Positions 6,826-12,687 of a stretch of DNA of 12,687 nt are shown here, in pieces. This DNA comes from Hyphomicrobiales bacterium (GTDB lineage: Bacteria > Pseudomonadota > Alphaproteobacteria > Rhizobiales > Xanthobacteraceae). The stretch covers positions 1-12,687 of the forward strand of contig JACQDO010000261.1 of assembly GCA_016201085.1 (NCBI GenBank), given 5' to 3'. Position 1 is the stretch's first letter. Every line of letters starts with the position of its first letter. The notes beneath the pieces are model-generated. The model saw nothing but the letters and a program-made list of their open reading frames with translations. It had not been told where the DNA came from and did not search any database. A program made the position numbers and the translations under genes.

Positions 6826-6972
6826 ATGGACCCCAAGCTCACCATCCTGATCATGCTAATCGGCGCCGTTATTGTGCTTTCGCACCTGACTGAGGAAAAC
6901 CTGGACCGCATGCGGCGCCAGTTGGTCAGCCGCCGTTGGCGCAAAATGATGCCGCTGCGGCGCAAGTCCTAG
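6826..6972 (+). CDS. 48-aa single-pass membrane protein, probably sigma54-controlled
   Basis: The 48-aa product starts MDPKLTILIMLIGAVIVLSH: a hydrophobic helix at about 5-19, then an acidic turn (TEENLD) and a strongly basic tail rich in Arg (residues 28-47, ending PLRRKS). The shape suggests a small inner-membrane protein with a positively charged cytoplasmic tail. An in-frame ATG lies upstream at 6769, but the start at 6826 has TAAGAGG (6813-6819) six bases ahead and lies downstream of the sigma54 promoter, whereas 6769 sits within it. The gene is divergent from the S49 peptidase and ends only 4 bases before the converging trmN6 stop. I do not recognise a characterised family. Confidence 0.75.
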   Translation: MDPKLTILIMLIGAVIVLSHLTEENLDRMRRQLVSRRWRKMMPLRRKS

Positions 6973-6976
6973 GCAA

Positions 6977-7750
6977 TCAGCGCGCCAGGCTCAGCGTTTC
7001 GCCACCCCGCAACACTGCCTCGGCGGCCGCCGTCGGCCGGCCCTCGGCATCGTTAAGGATCAAGGCGGGCTCGTCACGCCGCTTGGCGCCACCGCCGCGC
7101 ACCGCCCGCACCAGCACGCGAATGGCCGCCGCTTCGGGGCGCGGCAGCACCGGCAGCACGGCGACATCGCCAAACTCGCCCGCCAGCGCACCGAGCACAT
7201 CCGCCAGCGCCTCGGCCCGCCAGATCAGCGTCAGCACCCCTTGCGGCTTGAGCAGGAAGGCCGCCGCCGCCACCCAGCGCGGCAGCAGGCCGGGCTCGCC
7301 GGCATGCGCCAGCCGCCGGCGCGGGTCGGGCGAGACGTTCTGGCGGCGCGGGTCGTTGAACGGCGGGTTCATCAGCACGCGGTCGATGCTGGCCGGCTTA
7401 AACCCCGCGGCAGCCAGCACTTGCGCATCCTCGGCATCGGCCGGCAGTGCCCGCACCCGGTCGTCCAGCCGGTTGAGCCGCGCGTTGTCGGCGGCCAGGG
7501 CGCACAGCATCGCGTCGATCTCGACCAGCGTGACATGCAGGCCGCCGACGCGCACGGCGAGCGCAAGACCGGCACCGCCTACGCCGGCGCCGAGATCGAC
7601 CGCCCGCTCACCCGCGTTCGCACCGGTGGCGGCGGCCAGCAGGATCGCATCGTGGCCGACGCGATGGCCGCGCAGCGGCTGGCGCAGCCGCAAGCGGCCG
7701 CCGAGCACGGCGTCTTCGCTGGTTTCAAGCGCTGTGCGCTCAGCCACCAT
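6977..7750 (-). CDS. trmN6: tRNA1(Val) (adenine37-N6)-methyltransferase family protein
   Basis: This is a class I SAM-dependent methyltransferase of the YfiC/TrmN6 type (COG4123), which N6-methylates adenine 37 of tRNA1(Val). Counting from the ATG at 7750 (257 aa), it has RLRQPLRGHRVGHDAILLAA near 21-40, the SAM-binding VDLGAGVGGAGLAL at 51-64, an acidic LVEID near 75-79, and the catalytic MNPPFND (127-133), the [DN]PP[YF] motif of N6-adenine methyltransferases. ATG at 7780 would add ten residues; neither start has a clear Shine-Dalgarno. The 7750 start overlaps the DUF2007 stop by 11 bases and suits translational coupling. Family members sometimes differ in target, so the exact substrate is inferred. 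It is the last gene of the glycosyltransferase - DUF2007 - trmN6 run. Confidence 0.88.
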   Translation of the reverse strand: MVAERTALETSEDAVLGGRLRLRQPLRGHRVGHDAILLAAATGANAGERAVDLGAGVGGAGLALAVRVGGLHVTLVEIDAMLCALAADNARLNRLDDRVRALPADAEDAQVLAAAGFKPASIDRVLMNPPFNDPRRQNVSPDPRRRLAHAGEPGLLPRWVAAAAFLLKPQGVLTLIWRAEALADVLGALAGEFGDVAVLPVLPRPEAAAIRVLVRAVRGGGAKRRDEPALILNDAEGRPTAAAEAVLRGGETLSLAR

Positions 7751-7970
7751 CGGGGCGCAGTTCATGGCCGAGGCCGGCATCGGTGAGCAATCGGCGGGCG
7801 GCGGCGATATCGTCCTCCGCCACCAGGATTCGACGCGGCAGCACGCCGAGCGAGCCCTCCAGCACGCTCATATTCTGATCGAACACCAGGTGCCTGATCT
7901 TGGCGCCGTCGAGCAGCGCGCCGATCGCCGACACCAGCACCGCATCGTTGGTGCGGACGATCTCCCGCAT
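7740..7970 (-). CDS. DUF2007 domain protein
   Basis: This 76-aa protein has the pattern of the DUF2007 (putative signal-transducing) family: MREIVRTNDAVLVSAIGALL, then HLVFDQNMSVLEGSLG and RRILVAEDDIAAARRLL. It has an alternating beta/alpha layout and is probably a small cytoplasmic, possibly PII-like, fold. No function is established for the family as far as I know. The ATG lies one base after the TAA of the glycosyltransferase gene, and the stop overlaps the start of trmN6, so the three genes almost certainly share one transcript. The Shine-Dalgarno (AAGG, ten bases ahead) is weak, which fits coupled translation. Confidence 0.85.
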   Translation of the reverse strand: MREIVRTNDAVLVSAIGALLDGAKIRHLVFDQNMSVLEGSLGVLPRRILVAEDDIAAARRLLTDAGLGHELRPDGG

Positions 7971-7971
7971 A

Positions 7972-8982
7972 TTAAGACCGCCTTCGTTCCTCGCCCGGCG
8001 CGCGGTGCGCCAGATAGGCGAGCAGCTTCACTTCGCGCCGCCCACGCGTTACGGTATCGAGCACCAGGCCGACCGATAGCGACAGGAACGCCAGCATCAT
8101 CAGTCCCATCGACAGGATGGCGGTCGGCAGCCGTGGCACCAGGCCGGTCTCCAGAAACGTGACGACAATGGGAACGGCAAGACCGACGGACGCCAGCCCC
8201 AGCAGCAGTCCGATGGCGGAGAAGAACATCAGCGGCCGCTCGGCGCGATAGAGATTGACGATGGTGCGCAGGATGCGAAAACCGTCGCGCCAGGTGTTAA
8301 GCTTGGACGCCGAGCCGATGGGCCGCGAATAATATGGCGTGTCGATCTCGGCCGCTGGCAGGCCCAGCTCGAGCGCATGAATGGTGAGCTCGGTCTCGAT
8401 CTCGAAGCCGCCGGACAGGACCGGAAACGACTTCACGAAGCGGCGCGAGAATACCCGGTAACCCGACAGCATATCCTTGAAGCTGGGGCCGAATACGTAA
8501 GCCACGAATGAAGTGAGCAGCCAGTTACCGGTACGGTGGCCGGCGCGGTAGGCCGCCTCCTCATGGTCGATGCGGTTGCCGACCACCATGTCGAGGCGCT
8601 CGCCGAGCAGCCGCTCGATCATCGCCTTAGCGCTGGGCGCATGATAGGTCGCGTCGCCGTCCACCAGCACGTAGATATCGGCCTCCACGTCGGTGAACAT
8701 GCGCCGCACCACGAAGCCCTTGCCCTGGTGGCGCTCCTGGAACACTTCGGCGCCGGCGGCGCGCGCGGCGGCGGCGGTATTGTCGGTCGAATTGTTGTCG
8801 AACACATAAATGGTGGCGCTGGGCAGCGCCGTCCGGAACGCCTTTACAACCTTGGCGACCGCTACTTCCTCATTGTAGCAGGGCACGAGCACGGCGATCT
8901 TGCAGCCGTCGAACGCGGCGGTTTTGCGCACCCCCGGCGCTGAAATTCTCATTGAAGTTTTCGTTGAAGTGTTCTTGGCCAA
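7972..8982 (-). CDS. GT2 family glycosyltransferase, dolichol-phosphate mannosyltransferase-like, with C-terminal membrane helices
   Basis: This 336-aa GT-A fold glycosyltransferase of family 2 has the N-terminal nucleotide-binding motif IAVLVPCYNEE (29-39), DNNSTDNT (62-69), the metal-binding DGD at 108-110 in VLVDGDATY, and the acceptor-side MLSGYRVFSRRF (171-182). Two membrane helices follow the catalytic domain (about 252-276 and 286-310), as in enzymes that load sugars onto polyprenyl phosphate at the inner membrane. The sugar and acceptor are unknown. TTG at 8982 is chosen as start because AAGGGG (8994-8989) sits six bases ahead. An ATG at 8952 would shorten the protein by ten residues but has no Shine-Dalgarno. 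It leads an operon with DUF2007 and trmN6 and is divergent from the polyprenyl synthase. Confidence 0.9.
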   Translation of the reverse strand: MAKNTSTKTSMRISAPGVRKTAAFDGCKIAVLVPCYNEEVAVAKVVKAFRTALPSATIYVFDNNSTDNTAAAARAAGAEVFQERHQGKGFVVRRMFTDVEADIYVLVDGDATYHAPSAKAMIERLLGERLDMVVGNRIDHEEAAYRAGHRTGNWLLTSFVAYVFGPSFKDMLSGYRVFSRRFVKSFPVLSGGFEIETELTIHALELGLPAAEIDTPYYSRPIGSASKLNTWRDGFRILRTIVNLYRAERPLMFFSAIGLLLGLASVGLAVPIVVTFLETGLVPRLPTAILSMGLMMLAFLSLSVGLVLDTVTRGRREVKLLAYLAHRAPGEERRRS

Positions 8983-9019
8983 TTCGAGCCCCTTTGCCCG
9001 CTTGGGCGATTACGGCAAT

Positions 9020-9050
9020 TTGACAATTTAACGCACTTGCTGCGTAAACA
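9020..9050 (+). promoter_or_regulatory. Candidate promoter of the polyprenyl synthase gene
   Basis: A perfect -35 box TTGACA is at 9020-9025. The best -10 candidates are GTAAAC (9044-9049, 18-base spacer) or TAAACA (9045-9050, 19-base spacer), both weak. It lies within the 114-base divergent region, about 50 bases before the preferred TTG start at 9097. Confidence 0.35.
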
Positions 9051-9096
9051 TAGCGTTTCTATGCTCGCTTTGTCTTTGCCGCCCGGGAGAAGCATT

Positions 9097-10107
9097 TTGG
9101 CCGTCGTCGTTCCATTCGAAAGTCCGCAATCCGGCTCGATCGAGCGTCTCGCCAGCCTGGTGGCGGCGGACATGGAGCGGGTCAACACGGCCATCCTGGC
9201 GCGCACCGGCTCCGACGTGACCATGATCCCGGAGGTCGCCAACCATCTGATCTCGTCGGGCGGTAAGCGGCTGCGTCCGATGCTGACACTGGCCATGGCC
9301 AAACTGGCCGGTTACTCCGGCGACGGCCATATCAAGCTCGCCGCCGCGGTCGAGTTCATGCATACCGCCACGCTGCTGCACGACGACGTGGTCGACGAGA
9401 GCGACATGCGCCGCGGCAAGCTCGCCGCCCGCATGCTGTGGGGCAACGAGGCGAGCGTCCTGGTCGGCGATTTCCTGCTCGGGCAGGCGTTCAAGATGAT
9501 GGTCGAGGTCGGCAACCTGCACGCCCTCGACATCCTGTCGTCGGCCGCCGCGGTGATCGCAGAAGGCGAAGTGATGCAGCTCGGCGCCGCCAAGAACACC
9601 GCCACCAACGAGGACGAATATCTGGCGGTAATCCGCGCCAAGACCGCGGAGCTGTTCGCCGCCGCCTGCGAGGTCGGCCCGGCGCTGGCGGGCAACGATA
9701 AAGCCGCGCTCGCCGCCTGCCGCTCCTTCGGCATGAACCTCGGCATCGCCTTCCAGCTGATCGACGATGCGCTCGACTACGGCGGCAAGTCGGCCAAGCT
9801 CGGCAAGAACGTCGGCGATGACTTCCGTGAGGGCAAGATCACGCTGCCGGTGGTGCTGTCGTTCCGCCGCGGCTCCGACAGCGAGCGCGCCTTCTGGAAC
9901 CGCACGCTCACAAAGGGCGAGATCAACGACGGCGATCTCGATACCGCCCTCGCCTACATGACCAAGCATCACGCCATCGAGGATACGGTCGGGCGCGCCC
10001 GCCACTACGGTTCAATCGCCAACGATGCGCTGGCGCTGGTGCCGGCGTCCGAGATCAAGACGGCGCTGGAAGAGACGGTCGCCTTCTGCATCGCGCGGGC
10101 GCATTAG
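9097..10107 (+). CDS. ispB: Long-chain all-trans polyprenyl diphosphate synthase
   Basis: This enzyme adds isopentenyl diphosphate units to an allylic starter to make the long polyprenyl tail, probably octa- to decaprenyl for ubiquinone. From the TTG at 9097 (336 aa) the motifs are GGKRLRP (55-61), the first Asp-rich motif LLHDDVVDE (93-101) and the second LIDDALDY (221-228). The fifth residue before the first Asp-rich motif is Ala, a small side chain typical of long-chain enzymes. The frame is open from an upstream TTG (9037) and contains an ATG (9061), but only 9097 has a good Shine-Dalgarno (GGGAGA, 9085-9090, six bases ahead) and the customary MAVVVPFE start. It is divergent from the glycosyltransferase. 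The exact chain length cannot be read. Confidence 0.95.
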   Translation: MAVVVPFESPQSGSIERLASLVAADMERVNTAILARTGSDVTMIPEVANHLISSGGKRLRPMLTLAMAKLAGYSGDGHIKLAAAVEFMHTATLLHDDVVDESDMRRGKLAARMLWGNEASVLVGDFLLGQAFKMMVEVGNLHALDILSSAAAVIAEGEVMQLGAAKNTATNEDEYLAVIRAKTAELFAAACEVGPALAGNDKAALAACRSFGMNLGIAFQLIDDALDYGGKSAKLGKNVGDDFREGKITLPVVLSFRRGSDSERAFWNRTLTKGEINDGDLDTALAYMTKHHAIEDTVGRARHYGSIANDALALVPASEIKTALEETVAFCIARAH

Positions 10108-10128
10108 CGCAAGCGCCACGCGCCGGCG

Positions 10129-10425
10129 TCAATTGTTATTGACGGTCGAGTAGCCGGTCGCCGGATCGCGCAACAACCGATGACGGATATTGCGGTCGGG
10201 GTCCTGGCCGACGAATTTGCCGTATTGATAGACCGCTGGCGAACAGCCGTTCGGCCGTGGCTCCGGATTGCCGGGCCAGACGAAGCTCCAGGAGAACTGG
10301 TACGGCCGATCGACGCAGCGCGCCCTCGCCTTGTGCTTGGCGCGCGCGAAGGCGGCATCGGCGGCGACGAGGCCGAAGACTGCGACAAAAGCCGCCATGA
10401 CCGGCACGATCCGTTTGATGTTCAT
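10129..10425 (-). CDS. Small secreted protein with two cysteines, hypothetical
   Basis: This 98-aa protein begins with a Sec signal peptide (MNIKRIVPVMAAFVAVFGLV, cleavage likely after AFA at 25-27). The mature part of about 71 residues starts very basic (RAKHKARAR) and then has Cys37 and Cys61, which could form a disulfide, and a tyrosine/tryptophan-rich centre (QFSWSFVWPGNPEPRPNG). It ends in the odd tail STVNNN. The expected location is the periplasm. The ATG at 10425 is supported by AGGAG (10436-10432), six bases upstream. It lies 19 bases after the ispE stop on the same strand and may be co-transcribed with it. It is convergent with the polyprenyl synthase gene, with 21 bases between the stops. 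I recognise no characterised family. Confidence 0.75.
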   Translation of the reverse strand: MNIKRIVPVMAAFVAVFGLVAADAAFARAKHKARARCVDRPYQFSWSFVWPGNPEPRPNGCSPAVYQYGKFVGQDPDRNIRHRLLRDPATGYSTVNNN

Positions 10426-10444
10426 GTCGCTCTCCTGTTGCGCC

Positions 10445-11311
10445 TCAGCGCATGCCAGCGAGGTTCGTAGGCGCGATCCACCAGTCCCGCTGCGCGGTCT
10501 TGAGTCGTTGCGCGGCGGCTACAGCCTCGCCGTGCGAGCCGAACAGCGCGAAACAGCTCGGCCCCGAGCCCGACATGCGCGCGAGCTTCACGCCCGGCAG
10601 CGCGCGCAGCGTATCCAGCACATTTGCGATCGTTGGGACGCAGGCGATGGCGGCCGGTGTCAGGTCGTTGCCTTGGCGGGCCAGATAATCGATCAACCCA
10701 TCGCTGTCGGCCGGCACGTCATCGCGCGCTTGCGCCACCGCGGGCGCCAAAGTGAATTTGGCGAATACATCGTGCGTCGAAAGCGGCACGCCCGGATTGA
10801 CCAGCACCGCCGGCAACGGCGGCAACGTCAACGGCGGCGACAATCTCTCGCCGATGCCGCGCATGAAGCGGGCGCGCGATTCGAGGCAGACCGGCACGTC
10901 GGCGCCGGTCGCCAGCGCCGCGGCGGCAAGACGGGCATCGTCGAACGCGATGTCGTTAAGCCGCGCCAGCAGCCGCAGCGCCGCCGCCGCATCGGCCGAG
11001 CCGCCGCCGATGCCGGCGGCCACCGGCAGACTTTTTAACAGCGTAAAACGGCCCGCCTTGAGGCCTTCGACGCGTTGCTGCAGGGCATCGAACGCTTTCA
11101 GTACCAGATTATCGCCGGTCTTTCCGCTTGCAGCGGCAAATGGACCGCTGACATCGAGCGTCGGCGTTTCATCCGGTTCAAGCGTGAGGTTATCCGCCAC
11201 GTCGGCGAACGCCACCAGGCTTTCCAACTCGTGATAGCCGTCGGTACGGCGGCCGAGCACACGCAATGTCAGATTGATCTTGGCGGGGGCCTGTTCGTCG
11301 AGGATGGTCAC
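10445..11311 (-). CDS. ispE: 4-diphosphocytidyl-2-C-methyl-D-erythritol kinase
   Basis: This GHMP kinase of the non-mevalonate (MEP) pathway phosphorylates CDP-methylerythritol with ATP in the cytoplasm, on the route to isopentenyl diphosphate. The 288-aa protein has APAKINLTLRVLGRRTDGYHEL (8-29) with Lys11, the ATP loop LPVAAGIGGGSADAAAA (95-111), GADVP with the catalytic Asp138, and the C-terminal GHMP motif MSGSGPSCFALFG (246-258). The length is normal. The start is GTG at 11311; MTILDEQAPAKINL is the expected N-terminus, and only a weak AAGG lies upstream. The gene follows the TPR gene on the same strand across a 173-base gap filled by two palindromic repeats. The small secreted protein gene follows it. 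Confidence 0.96.
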   Translation of the reverse strand: MTILDEQAPAKINLTLRVLGRRTDGYHELESLVAFADVADNLTLEPDETPTLDVSGPFAAASGKTGDNLVLKAFDALQQRVEGLKAGRFTLLKSLPVAAGIGGGSADAAAALRLLARLNDIAFDDARLAAAALATGADVPVCLESRARFMRGIGERLSPPLTLPPLPAVLVNPGVPLSTHDVFAKFTLAPAVAQARDDVPADSDGLIDYLARQGNDLTPAAIACVPTIANVLDTLRALPGVKLARMSGSGPSCFALFGSHGEAVAAAQRLKTAQRDWWIAPTNLAGMR

Positions 11312-11336
11312 ACGAGGGGCCTTAGCATCGGACGGA

Positions 11337-11397
11337 CGTGTCCCGGGCGCAGCGCAGCGTGGAGCGAAGCGTAACGGTGCGCTGCAGAACCGGGACC
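11337..11397 (-). repeat. REP-like palindrome, copy 1 (minus orientation)
   Basis: The element forms a nested hairpin: outer arms GTCCCGG (11340-11346) and CCGGGAC (11390-11396), inner arms GCAGCGCA (11349-11356) and TGCGCTGC (11378-11385). Read on the minus strand, its first 23 bases match the first 23 bases of the neighbouring element (11421-11443) at 19 positions. Further shared words follow, including CGCTTCGCTC and a final CACG, so the two are copies of one family. Confidence 0.75.
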
Positions 11398-11420
11398 TTT
11401 ACGCATTCAGAGTTTGGAAC

Positions 11421-11479
11421 GGCCCCGGATCAGCGGCGCACCGCTCGCTTCGCTCGCGCTGCACCGCATCCGGGGCACG
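11421..11479 (+). repeat. REP-like palindrome, copy 2 (plus orientation)
   Basis: The element has outer arms CCCCGGAT (11423-11430) and ATCCGGGG (11468-11475) and a shorter inner pair, CAGCG (11431-11435) with CGCTG (11457-11461). It is the head-to-head partner of copy 1, 23 bases away, in the 173-base space between the TPR gene and ispE. The CCCCGGATC...GCATCCGGGG wording resembles a repeat I recall from Bradyrhizobium-type genomes. Confidence 0.75.
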
Positions 11480-11484
11480 CGGCA

Positions 11485-12687
11485 TCACCCCCCGTCGCCG
11501 ACCTTCTTGCCCGCCTTGGCCTGCGACGAGGTCTCTTCCGACAGCCCGTTCTTCAGCTTTTCCTCGATCTTCGGCAGCTCTTCCGGATCGGGCTTGAGAT
11601 CGCGCGCGTGCGCCCACTGGAACTTGGCTTCCAGCACGCGCCCGACCCGCCAATAGGCGTCGCCGAGATGGTCGTTGATGGTCGGATCTTCCGGCTTGAG
11701 CTCGATCGCGCGTTCGAGGTTCTTCACCGCCTCCTCGAAATTGCCGACCCGGTAATAGGCCCAGCCGAGCGAGTCGACGATGTAGCCGTCGTCCGGCCGC
11801 TGCTGCACGGCGCGCTTGATCATGTCCATGCCGCCGTCCAGGTTGATGCCCTGGTCGATCCACGAATAGCCGAGATAATTGAGCACGTGCGGCTGATCGG
11901 GGAACAGTTCGAGCGCCTTCTTGAGATCGGCCTCCGCCTTCGGCCACTGCTTCGAGCGCTCGTTGCAGATGCCGCGGAAATAATAGCTCACCCAGTTCGC
12001 CTTCTCGGGCGTGGCGATGGTGGCGATGGCCTTGGAATAGACATCGGCGCATTCGGCGAACTTCTTGTGGCCGCGCAGAACATTGCCCAACGCCATGATC
12101 GCTTCTTGATCGTCGGGATGCTGCTTGATCAGCGCATCGAGTTGTTTCTCCGCCTCGTCGGCGCGTTCCAGCGCGTCGAGATTGGCCGCCATTTGGATGG
12201 CGGCGTTGCGGTGCAGCGGTGAAATCGCCGGAATGCGCTCATAGACCTTGATCGCCAGCGCCGGTTTCTTGAGCGATTCGTAAAGATCGGCGAGCGAGAG
12301 CAGCGCCAGCGGATGGCTGGGCGCCAGATGCAGCGACAATTGCAGATAGACCAGACCGAGGTCCTCGCCGCCGCGACGGCCAAGCGAGGCGCCAAGTCCG
12401 TACAGCGCCTCGGCGGCGCCGGCCTGCGCATTCGGCACCAGCGGCGGCAATTTCGCGCCGGCCTTAAGCTTGTTCATGGCCTCGACCACCAGCGGGTGGC
12501 GCGGCAGCACTTTGTCGAATGCCACGAAGACGTCGAGCGCCTCCTTGGGCGAGCGATTGCGCGACAGCCAGCTGCCATAAGCCTCGACCACGCGCAGCGC
12601 GGAGGGATCGAGCTTGTGGGCATGCTCGTAACGCTTGCCGGCTTCCTTCTGATTGCCGGCGAGGTCGTAGATCATGCCGGCATGCAG
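11485..12687 (-). CDS. TPR-repeat protein, 5' end outside the window
   Basis: About 400 residues of the C-terminal part are visible. The frame continues past the right edge: four more codons (LHAG) precede the first in-window Met at 12675, so that Met is probably internal. The sequence is a chain of roughly eight tetratricopeptide-like helix pairs. The clearest are HPLALLSLADLYESLKKPAL, DDQEAIMALGNVLRGHKKF, HVLNYLGYSWIDQG, DGYIVDSLGWAYYRVGNFEE and DPTINDHLGDAYWRVGRVLE. A charged tail ending KAGKKVGDGG follows. TPR arrays mediate protein-protein contacts; the partner is unknown. Whether it carries a signal peptide cannot be seen because the start is missing. It lies upstream of ispE on the same strand. 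Confidence 0.9.
   Translation of the reverse strand: MHAGMIYDLAGNQKEAGKRYEHAHKLDPSALRVVEAYGSWLSRNRSPKEALDVFVAFDKVLPRHPLVVEAMNKLKAGAKLPPLVPNAQAGAAEALYGLGASLGRRGGEDLGLVYLQLSLHLAPSHPLALLSLADLYESLKKPALAIKVYERIPAISPLHRNAAIQMAANLDALERADEAEKQLDALIKQHPDDQEAIMALGNVLRGHKKFAECADVYSKAIATIATPEKANWVSYYFRGICNERSKQWPKAEADLKKALELFPDQPHVLNYLGYSWIDQGINLDGGMDMIKRAVQQRPDDGYIVDSLGWAYYRVGNFEEAVKNLERAIELKPEDPTINDHLGDAYWRVGRVLEAKFQWAHARDLKPDPEELPKIEEKLKNGLSEETSSQAKAGKKVGDGG

Noticed and set aside
6936..8162. 408-codon plus-strand frame across trmN6, DUF2007 and part of the glycosyltransferase gene
   Set aside because: It crosses three well-supported minus-strand genes and is a low-complexity Ser/Ala/Arg-rich shadow.
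9028..10005. 325-codon minus-strand frame opposite the polyprenyl synthase
   Set aside because: Both Asp-rich motifs are on the plus strand; this frame is a shadow.
11338..12222. 294-codon plus-strand frame opposite the TPR gene
   Set aside because: It begins inside a palindromic repeat, has no motif, and is antisense to clear TPR repeats.

Overview
The window is GC-rich, densely packed bacterial chromosome and looks like an alphaproteobacterium of the Hyphomicrobiales (Bradyrhizobium / Rhodopseudomonas / Pseudolabrys neighbourhood). This placement is an inference from the split glyQ/glyS genes, an orphan Bug-type binding protein, the style of the short palindromic repeats and frequent TTG/GTG starts. 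I see no rRNA, tRNA, CRISPR array, transposase, integrase or phage gene. No gene-free stretch exceeds about 200 bases.

Left part (1-4020, minus strand): a three-gene operon glyQ - cysteine hydrolase - glyS. It encodes both subunits of tetrameric glycyl-tRNA synthetase, with an isochorismatase-like hydrolase inserted between them. A 4-base start/stop overlap and a 3-base gap join the three. A sigma70-like promoter with an 18-base inverted repeat over its -35 box lies upstream of glyQ, and a degenerate interspersed repeat lies downstream of glyS.

Middle part (4100-6980): a 28-codon membrane microprotein with a perfect Shine-Dalgarno, a 67-aa single-pass membrane protein, an orphan tricarboxylate-type (Bug) solute-binding protein, a branched palindromic repeat, an S49 (SppA/SohB-like) peptidase, and a 48-aa membrane protein. 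The 48-aa gene is preceded by a textbook sigma54 (-24/-12) promoter.

Right part (6977-12687): a minus-strand cluster of GT2 glycosyltransferase - DUF2007 - tRNA1(Val) adenine methyltransferase (trmN6), and a divergent plus-strand polyprenyl diphosphate synthase. Both genes at this divergent junction appear to start with TTG. Then follow, on the minus strand, a TPR-repeat protein (entering from the right edge), ispE (GTG start) and a small secreted protein. A head-to-head pair of REP-like palindromes separates the TPR gene from ispE. The polyprenyl synthase and IspE are both isoprenoid enzymes: IspE acts in the MEP pathway that makes the C5 units the synthase polymerises, probably for the quinone side chain.

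Most of the window is core housekeeping. I did not find a large undescribed system. The items most worth following up are the sigma54 promoter driving a 48-aa membrane protein, the 28-aa microprotein, the hydrolase embedded in the glycyl-tRNA synthetase operon, and the repeat elements.
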